Below, piece by piece: positions 1 to 5,680 of a stretch of DNA of 9,885 bases. Position numbers and translations under genes: made by a program. The notes beneath the pieces were generated by a model. That model saw only the letters and a program-made list of their open reading frames with translations. It did not search any database and was not told where the DNA came from. The stretch is from NCBI GenBank assembly GCA_011390855.1, contig JAABRN010000309.1:1-9885 (forward strand). The letters are read 5' to 3'. Position 1 is the first letter of the stretch; each line of letters starts with the position of its first letter. Origin of the DNA: Hydrogenophaga sp. (GTDB lineage: Bacteria > Pseudomonadota > Gammaproteobacteria > Burkholderiales > Burkholderiaceae_C).

Positions 1-239
1 TGATCTCGGAGGCTGAGCGCACCACCAGCCGCCAGCGCTACAAAGGCCTGGGCGAAATGAACCCGGCCCAGCTCTGGGAAACCACCATGGACCCCACCGT
101 GCGCCGCCTGCTGCGCGTGCAGATCGATGACGCGATCGAAGCCGACCGCGTGTTCACGATGTTGATGGGCGACGAGGTTGAGCCGCGGCGAGATTTCATT
201 GAGAGCAATGCGCTGCGGGCGGGAAATATTGACGTTTGA
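1..239 (+). CDS. gyrB: DNA gyrase subunit B, C-terminal end (partial)
   Basis: This is the 3' end of gyrB, cut by the left edge; the frame is open from base 3 and ends in TGA at 237-239. GyrB is the ATPase subunit of type II topoisomerase, which with GyrA introduces negative supercoils into DNA in the cytoplasm. The visible 78 residues contain the very conserved [19 protein letters not shown] block that ends the TOPRIM/C-terminal region, followed by the usual [18 protein letters not shown] segment and a short tail ending in NIDV. The length and ending are normal for GyrB. It is the only plus-strand gene here and converges on the cation efflux gene. A T-run begins at the stop codon, but no clear hairpin precedes it, so the terminator is not certain. 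Identification is based on recognised family sequence. Confidence 0.97.
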   Translation, partial: ISEAERTTSRQRYKGLGEMNPAQLWETTMDPTVRRLLRVQIDDAIEADRVFTMLMGDEVEPRRDFIESNALRAGNIDV

Positions 240-255
240 TTTTTTTGTAGCGTAG

Positions 256-282
256 GGCGCCAGAGTAAGTGCGACTCGCGCC
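256..282. other. Stem-loop downstream of gyrB
   Basis: GGCGC (256-260) pairs with GCGCC (278-282), and GAGT (263-266) pairs with ACTC (274-277), with a two-base bulge and a seven-base loop. It lies 17 bases after the gyrB stop. The T-run (240-246) comes before rather than after the stem, so it is not a classical terminator for gyrB; it may protect the mRNA 3' end. Confidence 0.4.
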
Positions 283-299
283 ACAGTGCTGCGACTGGC

Positions 300-326
300 G
301 GTCGCTAGTTGTTGCGACTGACCTAC
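300..326. repeat. 27-bp direct repeat, copy 1
   Basis: This 27-base stretch is identical to 420-446. Inside it GTCGC (301-305) can pair with GCGAC (314-318) across an 8-base loop. The preceding bases GCGAC (291-295) can also pair with GTCGC (301-305), so two alternative hairpins compete. Flanking bases differ from those of copy 2. Confidence 0.85.
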
Positions 327-419
327 TTTGCCCAGGGAAGCACGATAGGCCAGGTTTAGTGATGTAGGTTTGGGTTCCATCTCTGGGAAGTGGCGTGCCG
401 GCCGATTTTTTGGTCTGCT

Positions 420-446
420 GGTCGCTAGTTGTTGCGACTGACCTAC
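420..446. repeat. 27-bp direct repeat, copy 2
   Basis: Exact second copy of the 27-base repeat, starting exactly 120 bases after the first. It keeps the internal dyad GTCGC...GCGAC (421-425/434-438). With only two copies and no shared spacers it is not a CRISPR array. It may be one member of a dispersed extragenic repeat family. Confidence 0.85.
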
Positions 447-817
447 CAAAGTGGGTCTCCGGTACGAGATGGGAGCAACAGAGGAACGGCGGAGACTCGG
501 TCGATCGAATCAACAAACCGGTCCCGAGGCGGTCAACTCCAACCCTCGAATGCGCCGATTGCTAGAACTGGTGAGGACGGTGGCCTCAGAGTGCTGGTGC
601 CAAGGAAGGCCTCGCAGAGGCGCCTATACCACCCCAAGTCAACAGCCGGTGTGCAGCGACAGCCGTCGGTCGCGCTCGGGAGCTGAGTTCACGGTGCTTG
701 GCACGAAGCTGTTATCTGCTTACCCTGCAGCGCAGCAGCAGCGATGACCGGTATCGTGGGGACTGCAGTCCACCAAGTTTGCATGCTGCAGGTACCTCTT
801 CAAATCGCGGTTGGATG

Positions 818-1720
818 TCAGCTGCTCGAAGGGCCGCCGCAGGGCACTGTGAAGGGCACCTTTACGAGCTGGATGGTGGCGTGCTCAATGTCAAACTGAT
901 CATGCAATTGCTCGGTGGCGTTTTGCAAAAATGCATCCCCTGCTGGTCCGTCGGGCATGACCAACTGAGCCGTCATGGCGATTTCCGAAGTGCCCATGGC
1001 CCATACGTGAAGATCGTGCACGCGATCCACACCCGGCAGGGACTCCAGCAAGGCTTTCACTTGCAACAGGTCCACGCTTTCGGGCACGCCGTCGAACAAC
1101 AGGTGCAGGGATTGCCTGAACAGGCTCCAGGTGCCGACCACGATCACGGCGGCAATCAGCAGGCTGACCACAGGATCCAACCATGTCCAGCCGAACCACA
1201 GCGCCAGTGCGCCTGCTATCACCACACCAACCGAGACCAGGGCATCCGCCGCCATGTGCAGAAAGGCGCCCCGGATGTTCAGGTCCTTTTCCCGCCCGCG
1301 CATGAACAGCAGCGCCGTTGCAGTGTTCACCACGATGCCGATTCCGGCTACCACCATGATGGTGACGCCCTCGACCGGTTCAGGTGATTGCAGGCGATGC
1401 AATGCTTCCCACACCAGCGAACCCATGGCCACCAGCAGAAGCAAGGCGTTAATAAATGCGGCCAGAATACTGGCGCGTTTCCAGCCATAGGTATGTCGGA
1501 CATCAGGCCGCAACTTGCCAGCCAGCGCCCCGCCCCAAGCCAGCACCAGGCCGATGACGTCGCTCAGGTTGTGACCCGCGTCGGCCAGCAGCGCCAGCGA
1601 ATTGATCTTCCAGCCGTAAAAGGCCTCGATCGCCACAAAAACAATGTTCAGGCCGATGCCGATGGCGAACGCAGCGTTGAAGTTGGCAGGCGCATGGCCG
1701 TGGTCGTGGCTGGCACTCAT
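818..1720 (-). CDS. Cation diffusion facilitator family metal exporter (CzcD/ZitB/DmeF type)
   Basis: Protein of 300 residues, normal for the family. It is predicted to export a divalent metal such as zinc, cobalt or cadmium across the inner membrane in exchange for protons. It starts with a His-rich cytoplasmic stretch (HDHGHA, residues 5-10), then has about six hydrophobic segments. The transport-site motifs are visible: D47 and H50xxxD54 in the second segment and H155xxxD159 in the fifth. The two HxxxD motifs fit the zinc-type CDF pattern. Residues from about 210 form the cytoplasmic ferredoxin-like domain, with the typical DLHVW at 236-240. The start codon overlaps the stop of the upstream osmC-like gene by four bases (ATGA), which indicates translational coupling and places it last in the sigma-led cluster. 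The exact metal cannot be told. No clear terminator follows. Confidence 0.93.
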   Translation of the reverse strand: MSASHDHGHAPANFNAAFAIGIGLNIVFVAIEAFYGWKINSLALLADAGHNLSDVIGLVLAWGGALAGKLRPDVRHTYGWKRASILAAFINALLLLVAMGSLVWEALHRLQSPEPVEGVTIMVVAGIGIVVNTATALLFMRGREKDLNIRGAFLHMAADALVSVGVVIAGALALWFGWTWLDPVVSLLIAAVIVVGTWSLFRQSLHLLFDGVPESVDLLQVKALLESLPGVDRVHDLHVWAMGTSEIAMTAQLVMPDGPAGDAFLQNATEQLHDQFDIEHATIQLVKVPFTVPCGGPSSS

Positions 1721-2148
1721 GGGGTTGCACTCTTTCGGCGCAACACGCCCGAGAGTTCCGTTCCTGGGGCTACAGTGTTGAACACCGTGCCGTACTTTTT
1801 GACGTTGTCATGCAGCAAATCCAGGCGTCGATCAGGCTCATCGGTGTCCACCACGATCTCGTAACGGATGGACTCCATGCGCGGGGGCACGTCCTGGCGA
1901 ACGCCGTGCACCTGAACCTCCACACCGCGAAGCTGGAACTTGAGGATGGGCGTGACCCGCCCGATACCCTTGATCATGCAGGCAGAGAGCGCAGCCAGCA
2001 GCAGCTCGGCCGGGTTGAATGCGTCGGGGTTGCCCGCCAGGTCGGTGTCCAGATCGATGTGTGCGTTCTTGCAGGCCGCGCTGCTGGCGTGCGCACTCTC
2101 GCGGTGAGACGCCACGTAAAACTGTATCTTGGTAGGGGTGGTGGTCAT
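1717..2148 (-). CDS. OsmC/Ohr-family protein with a single conserved cysteine
   Basis: Protein of 143 residues in the size range of the OsmC/Ohr family, cytoplasmic proteins that in classic members reduce organic hydroperoxides using two cysteines. The family core NPAELLLAALSACMIKG (residues 45-61) is clear and carries the first reactive cysteine, C57. The segment that normally holds the second cysteine reads KYGTVFNTVAPGTEL (118-132) and has none. Two other cysteines are absent from conserved places (C26 is the only other one). This suggests a YhfA-like or other OsmC subgroup rather than a true Ohr peroxidase, possibly working with an outside thiol. A ribosome site AAAGGA lies about 12 bases before the ATG. 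The gene overlaps the cation exporter by four bases; a 136-base gap separates it from the rhodanese gene. Confidence 0.88.
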   Translation of the reverse strand: MTTTPTKIQFYVASHRESAHASSAACKNAHIDLDTDLAGNPDAFNPAELLLAALSACMIKGIGRVTPILKFQLRGVEVQVHGVRQDVPPRMESIRYEIVVDTDEPDRRLDLLHDNVKKYGTVFNTVAPGTELSGVLRRKSATP

Positions 2149-2284
2149 GTGATTTGTTTATCCTTTGATTCGGACCATCCTCTGCTCACACCCACTGCAA
2201 GTCCTACGTTGTCTTGTTGAGAACATTCAGCCAGCCGCCGCATGGCGCGAGCGACATCCAAGATAGCGTGCGCCGTGAGTTCGT
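2149..2284 (-). other. Gap between rhodanese and osmC-like genes; possible tiny overlapping ORF
   Basis: This 136-base gap is larger than the other gaps in the rhodanese-to-CDF part of the cluster. A minus-strand frame stays open across it (from inside the end of the rhodanese gene, up to 2441) and stops at 2145-2147, overlapping the OsmC-like start codon as ATGA. The part inside the gap reads plausibly as protein (AHAILDVARAMRRLAE around 2230-2275). No good ribosome site or family match could be assigned, so it is not called as a gene. The gap may instead hold an internal promoter. Confidence 0.25.
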
Positions 2285-2731
2285 TCAGCAACAACCCGAT
2301 CGCACGGAAGCAGCGTCGGGGGTCGGTTCGCAGCAAGCGGCAGAGGCGGCGGGCGCTGCCCCTGTGCCCCCGCAACAGCCGGTGCTGGCGGTCGTCGCCT
2401 GATGGCGTTGACCGATCACCGGGAAGTTCTTGCCCATCCATTTAAGAATGCCTCCTTCCATGTTGCTCCCGCGGTTGAAACCCTGGAACTGCAGGTAGTA
2501 AGTTGCCTTGAGGCTTCGGGCACCGTTCTCACAGACAAGTACGATGTCGCGGTCCTTGGGCAGTTCGGCCCAGCGCTGCTCCAGTTCCAGCAGCGGGATA
2601 TTGACGATGTCCGGCACATTGAACGCCAGCGCCTCCACGTCATTGCGATCACGCACATCCACCAGCAACGCGCCTTCGCGCACCAGGCGCTGGGTGGTGG
2701 TAGGACACACCAGTTTCGCTTCTTTCAGCAT
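2285..2731 (-). CDS. Rhodanese-like sulfurtransferase with Cys-Cys-rich C-terminal tail
   Basis: Protein of 148 residues: a single rhodanese domain (about 1-108) plus a tail. Rhodaneses carry sulfur as a persulfide on a cysteine and pass it to thiol or cyanide acceptors. The active loop CENGARS puts the catalytic cysteine at residue 67, and LVDVRDRND (23-31) and MEGGILKWMG (91-100) are typical domain sequences. No signal peptide is seen, so it is probably cytoplasmic. After GQRH at 110 comes a low-complexity Ala/Gly/Ser/Thr tail with three vicinal cysteine pairs at 119-120, 133-134 and 147-148, the last forming the C-terminus. Such pairs could bind soft metals or metalloids or carry extra persulfide; this is inference. 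A GGAG ribosome site precedes the ATG, and the gene begins 12 bases after the thioredoxin-like gene. Confidence 0.92.
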   Translation of the reverse strand: MLKEAKLVCPTTTQRLVREGALLVDVRDRNDVEALAFNVPDIVNIPLLELEQRWAELPKDRDIVLVCENGARSLKATYYLQFQGFNRGSNMEGGILKWMGKNFPVIGQRHQATTASTGCCGGTGAAPAASAACCEPTPDAASVRSGCC

Positions 2732-2743
2732 GGTGGTGCTCCG

Positions 2744-2977
2744 TCAGGCTTTAAGCCATTGTTCAATCTTGTCGCGGCTGGGCACGCCACCGGCATGCAC
2801 CACCTTGCCATCAATCACCACACCGGGCGTGCTCATGACGCCGTAGCCCATGATCTCGCGCAGCTCTTCGACCTTTTCCAGCTTCACCTCCACGCCATTG
2901 ACTTTCGCCACCTGGTCGATGAGGGCGATGGTGCTTTTGCAGTTGGCACAACCTGTGCCGAGTACCTTGATGTCCAT
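2744..2977 (-). CDS. Small thioredoxin-fold redox-active disulfide protein (TM0996/MTH895 type)
   Basis: Protein of 77 residues matching the short thioredoxin/glutaredoxin-like family known from archaeal MTH895 and TM0996. The CxxC site GCANC places cysteines at 10 and 13, right after the first beta strand (MDIKVLGTG). MSTPGVVIDGK (48-58) gives the cis-proline loop (P51) typical of the fold, and GGVPSRDKIEQWL forms the end helix. It is expected to act in the cytoplasm in disulfide exchange, or to hand metal or metalloid to a transporter. Members of this family often sit next to UPF0718 permeases, as in this cluster. The start is three bases after the stop of the metallo-beta-lactamase gene, and its AGGAG ribosome site lies inside the end of that gene, so the two are clearly co-translated. 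Confidence 0.93.
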   Translation of the reverse strand: MDIKVLGTGCANCKSTIALIDQVAKVNGVEVKLEKVEELREIMGYGVMSTPGVVIDGKVVHAGGVPSRDKIEQWLKA

Positions 2978-2980
2978 GAT

Positions 2981-3931
2981 TTACTCCTGTTCCAATTCGA
3001 GATAAGTGAGGTTGGCGATCTGGGGCAACCAGACGTCCGCGTGTTTGAGGTGCTTGTAGGGGGTTGCGTCAAAGCTCCTGATTGCGGTGCTCATGTCGGT
3101 ACCAGCGGCCACCGCCTGACCCATGTGGGCGCGCAGGGCTCTGAGCAGGTTGCCGGTATCGGCCTGTGCCTTCGCCAGCGTGGTCACGCTGCCGTGGCCA
3201 GGCACCACCACTTTCGGGTTCAGGGCTTCCATCGCTTCGAACGATTCGACCCAGGTCTTTGTCTTGCTCACCGGGTGCAGGCCCAGAATACGATCCACAT
3301 AGACCACGTCGCCGGTGAAGACAACGCCGCTCTGCGGCAGCCAGACCATGCTGTCACCGGGCGTGTGACCGCCCTTGCGGTGCACCACTTCAATGAAGGT
3401 GCCACCGAGTTCCAGCTTTGTGTTGGCATCCTTCAGCCAGCGCGTGGGCAATGTCAGCTGGGTACCGTCCATCTTTTCCTTGAGCACAGGCGCATTGGCG
3501 CGCAGGTGTTCGGGGCCGCGCGCCTTCATATCGGCTTCGGCATCGGCGTGGGCGATGAGTTCCGCGCCCTGGGCCTTGAAGTAACCGTTGCCCAACCAGC
3601 GGTGGTCTTGCCCGCCAGTGTTGATGACCCACTTGATCGGCTGGGGTGTCACCCTCTTTGCTGCTTCAGCGATCTGGCGGGCGCTCTGAAAGCTGGCGCC
3701 GGAATCGATCAACACCGCACCAGCAGGTGTGACCACCAGACCAATGTTGGCATTGAGCGCTTCGTTTTCATAGGTGCGGCCCTCGATGTCGCCCACATGG
3801 GCGTACACGTTGGGCGCCACAGGTTCAAACTTCACCTCAACGGCTTGTGCCCATGTCGTGGCCGACAGGGCCAAGACAACCGATGCGGTCCTCAAGCCTG
3901 CAAGAATGTTCGCAGCGCGATGGTCATTCAT
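2981..3931 (-). CDS. Exported metallo-beta-lactamase-fold protein with altered zinc site
   Basis: Protein of 316 residues. The ATG at 3931 is chosen because AAGGAG lies seven bases before it and it opens a signal peptide (hydrophobic run about 9-28, likely cut after AQA at 28-30), so the product should be periplasmic. The frame stays open upstream to 4243 but that part overlaps the permease. The fold is shown by NIGLVVTPAGAVLIDSGAS (62-80), GGHTPGDSMVWLP (187-199), VFTGDVVY (204-211) and VPGHGSVTT (243-251). The first zinc motif, normally HxHxDH, reads NTGGQDHRWLGN (104-115): G106 and Q108 replace two histidines, while D109 and H110 remain, as do H189, D208 and H246. It resembles the SoxH/quinoprotein-associated hydrolase group by overall layout. 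Single-metal, altered-metal or non-enzymatic roles are all possible. Confidence 0.88.
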   Translation of the reverse strand: MNDHRAANILAGLRTASVVLALSATTWAQAVEVKFEPVAPNVYAHVGDIEGRTYENEALNANIGLVVTPAGAVLIDSGASFQSARQIAEAAKRVTPQPIKWVINTGGQDHRWLGNGYFKAQGAELIAHADAEADMKARGPEHLRANAPVLKEKMDGTQLTLPTRWLKDANTKLELGGTFIEVVHRKGGHTPGDSMVWLPQSGVVFTGDVVYVDRILGLHPVSKTKTWVESFEAMEALNPKVVVPGHGSVTTLAKAQADTGNLLRALRAHMGQAVAAGTDMSTAIRSFDATPYKHLKHADVWLPQIANLTYLELEQE

Positions 3932-3938
3932 GGAATGT

Positions 3939-3944
3939 CTCCTT
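3939..3944 (-). promoter_or_regulatory. Ribosome binding site for the metallo-beta-lactamase-fold gene
   Basis: AAGGAG on the minus strand, seven bases before the ATG at 3931. It decides the start against the longer open frame that runs on upstream. Confidence 0.8.
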
Positions 3945-3978
3945 GATTGAATTGATGACACAAAAGAGCGCGTAGTGC

Positions 3979-5031
3979 TCACATCAGCACGGCGTTGAAC
4001 AAAAAGCCCACAGACAAAATGCCCAGCGCCACGATTCCCACGAAGATGGCAATCAGGCGCAGCTTGAGCACCTTGCGCAGAATGATCATCTCGGGCAGCG
4101 AGAGGGCCACCACGCTCATCATGAACGCCAGCGCCGTGCCCATGGCGGCGCCCTTGGCCGTGAGCGCTTCGATCACGGGCAGGATGCCAGCGGCGTTGGC
4201 GTACATCGGAACGCCCATCACCACCGCCATCGGCAGCGACCACCAGGCCGCTTCCTTGCCCATGAAAGATGCCAGGAATTCAGCCGGTACAAACCCGTGG
4301 ATGCCCGCGCCCACCGCGATACCTCCAAGCACATAGGGCCAGACTTTGCCCACGATCTCGCGGACCGAGGCCATGCCTGCGGCCATGCGGTCGGTCAAGC
4401 CCAGTTGCTGCGCTTCCACATCAGATGACACCCTTGGCATCTCGCGCACCCAGTCTTCCAGGTGGCGCTCCAGTTTCATGGTGCCCATGATCAAACCTGC
4501 GATGAATCCCAGCGTCATGCCAAATCCCAGGTACAACAGCGCCACTTTCCAGCCGAACAGCGAGAACAAGAGGGTCAGGGCCACGGCGTCCACCATGGGC
4601 GCGGTGATCAGGAAAGAAAACGTCACCCCCAGCGGTACGCCAGCTTGCAAGAACCCAATAAACAGCGGCACTGAAGAGCAGGAGCAAAACGGCGTCACGG
4701 CCCCCAGCGCCGCGGCCATGCCGTTGGCTATACCGTGGGTGCGGCCGGCCAGCAGCGCGCGGGTGCGCTCCGGCGTGAAATAGGTATTGACCATGCCCAT
4801 GACGAACACCACCCCGGTCAGCAGGAGCAGCACTTTGGGTGTGTCGTAAAAGAAGAACTGAAGTGCGCTGCCGAGGTGGCTCTGGCGCTCCACGGGCAGC
4901 ATGGCCACCACCGCCTCTGAAAAAGGCATCAGCAGTTGGTAAAGGCCGCACCAGATCGCAGCAGCTGCGATCAGAAAAGCGACGGGCTGGCGCTTGGGCC
5001 AGCTCCACAAAGATGTGGTGAGGGTGGTCAT
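3979..5031 (-). CDS. UPF0718/ArsP-like inner-membrane permease
   Basis: Protein of 350 residues from the ATG at 5031; a GTG at 5052 would add seven residues (357), and neither start has a strong ribosome site. It is highly hydrophobic, with about eight to ten membrane segments in two halves. The family signature TPFCSCSSVPLFIGF (113-127) carries two cysteines (116, 118), and each half has a pattern such as SFLITAPMVD (139-148) or VPMYANAAGILPV (274-286). This is the UPF0718 (YraQ, DUF318) group that includes ArsP, an exporter of trivalent organoarsenicals, and Shewanella SO_0444, linked to arsenic resistance. Those precedents make a metalloid or soft-metal substrate plausible but not proven. 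The neighbouring CxxC thioredoxin-like protein is a common partner gene. It sits about 97 bases after the sigma gene. Confidence 0.9.
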   Translation of the reverse strand: MTTLTTSLWSWPKRQPVAFLIAAAAIWCGLYQLLMPFSEAVVAMLPVERQSHLGSALQFFFYDTPKVLLLLTGVVFVMGMVNTYFTPERTRALLAGRTHGIANGMAAALGAVTPFCSCSSVPLFIGFLQAGVPLGVTFSFLITAPMVDAVALTLLFSLFGWKVALLYLGFGMTLGFIAGLIMGTMKLERHLEDWVREMPRVSSDVEAQQLGLTDRMAAGMASVREIVGKVWPYVLGGIAVGAGIHGFVPAEFLASFMGKEAAWWSLPMAVVMGVPMYANAAGILPVIEALTAKGAAMGTALAFMMSVVALSLPEMIILRKVLKLRLIAIFVGIVALGILSVGFLFNAVLM

Positions 5032-5128
5032 ACCCGTGAAGACGGTGACCACGCCAAAAGGATGCAGGTTTCCCGCCTTTTTTTTTGCACCTGCCTATGA
5101 GCAGAGAGTTGCCGACGCGTCTGTAGCG
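5032..5128 (-). promoter_or_regulatory. Leader between sigma gene and permease with dyad and A-tract
   Basis: This 97-base gap could carry a promoter or leader for the permease operon. GCAGGT at 5064-5069 is complementary to ACCTGC at 5089-5094, enclosing nine T on the plus strand (5078-5086), which is nine A in the minus-strand transcript. This does not fit an intrinsic terminator for the minus strand, since the A-tract is inside the loop. GGAAAC on the minus strand (around 5068-5073) resembles the -35 element of some ECF promoters, but no confident -10 element was found. Confidence 0.3.
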
Positions 5129-5680
5129 TCAGGAATCACCGAGCAATGGTGGCCGCGGCACGAAATCGTCAACCTTGCCGCTGGGATCAAAAGACACCTG
5201 ACAGACCTGCGCCATGCGCTCTCGCATGCGCTGGCGAGCGCGCTGCACCCGCGATTTGGCGGCCGGCAGGCTCAAGCCTTTGAGCCGCGCAAATTCGGCT
5301 TGGGCCATGCCCTGCAAATCACACAATTCAATAACTTCGCGGTCCTGAGCGTCCAGCTCAGACAGCACCCTGGGCACGCAGACCACCAAGGCATCCACTG
5401 TATCCAGCTCCTCAGGTTCTTCCGGCAGATCTTCCCAATCAATCGGCAAGGATACCAGCGGCTTGCGGGCCCTCAGCCGATCAATCAAGGTGTTGCGTGT
5501 GATCTCAAAGAGCCAGGCACGTGGCTGGGTCACATCCGCTATGCGATCTCCTTGGCGCATGGCCTTAACAAAGCTGTCCTGGAGCACATCCTCAACGTCG
5601 CTAGAGACCGGCATCCTGGCGCGCAGCCAACCACGCAATTCGCGCTCGTGTCGGGACCAGATCAACAACAGGGTGTTCAT
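5129..5680 (-). CDS. sigZ: ECF-type sigma factor, SigZ-like
   Basis: Protein of 183 residues from the ATG at 5680; the frame is open further upstream to 5827 but that part has no family character. ECF sigma factors direct RNA polymerase to a small set of stress genes. Region 2 is seen in SSDVEDVLQDSFVKAMRQ (26-43) and PRAWLFEITRNTLIDRLR (53-70). Region 4 is seen in VLSELDAQDREVIELCDLQGMAQAEFARLKGLSLPAAKSRVQRARQRMRE as a helix-turn-helix (about 105-155). The acidic linker DLPEEPEELD and the tail VCQVSFDPSGKVDDFVPR (159-176) match the SigZ type, which usually has a cysteine pair where only C160 is present here. No anti-sigma gene adjoins it. The bases before the ATG are pyrimidine-rich, with no clear ribosome site, so the start is less certain. 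It probably controls the downstream cluster. Confidence 0.88.
   Translation of the reverse strand: MNTLLLIWSRHERELRGWLRARMPVSSDVEDVLQDSFVKAMRQGDRIADVTQPRAWLFEITRNTLIDRLRARKPLVSLPIDWEDLPEEPEELDTVDALVVCVPRVLSELDAQDREVIELCDLQGMAQAEFARLKGLSLPAAKSRVQRARQRMRERMAQVCQVSFDPSGKVDDFVPRPPLLGDS

Larger units (their letters stand above)
240..817. other. Gene-free convergent spacer between gyrB and the cation efflux gene
   Basis: About 580 bases with no convincing gene on either strand. The short open frames present have no family resemblance, no good ribosome site and overlap one another. The stretch holds the paired 27-bp repeat described separately, a stem at 256-260/278-282 extended by 263-266/274-277, a 7-bp inverted repeat (GTCTCCG at 455-461 with CGGAGAC at 490-496), a small hairpin at 609-621, and a perfect 12-bp palindrome at 760-771. 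A T-run follows the gyrB stop codon. It could be the decayed remains of a mobile element or repeat island, but no transposase fragment is recognisable. No tRNA-like sequence was seen. Confidence 0.6.

Noticed and set aside
300..446. CRISPR array
   Set aside because: Only two repeat copies, a 93-base interval far longer than normal spacers, and no cas genes in the window.
196..516. Minus-strand open frame with a repeated SVATTSD peptide
   Set aside because: The peptide repeat is only the translation of the 27-bp DNA repeat, and the frame overlaps the end of gyrB.
240..817. Insertion sequence or transposon remnant
   Set aside because: No transposase fragment, terminal inverted repeats or target duplication could be identified; only short dyads and the 27-bp repeats are present.
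698..1387. Plus-strand open frame of 229 codons
   Set aside because: Mostly antisense to the CDF exporter, rich in Gln and His, no family features.
2402..3946. Long plus-strand open frame of 514 codons, His-rich
   Set aside because: It lies antisense to the rhodanese, thioredoxin-like and metallo-beta-lactamase genes, all clearly recognised. Its composition is what reverse reading of GC-rich genes gives, and it matches no family I know.
5064..5094. Intrinsic terminator between sigma gene and permease
   Set aside because: The T/A-tract is inside the loop rather than after the stem, and the stem is only six base pairs, so it fits poorly on either strand.
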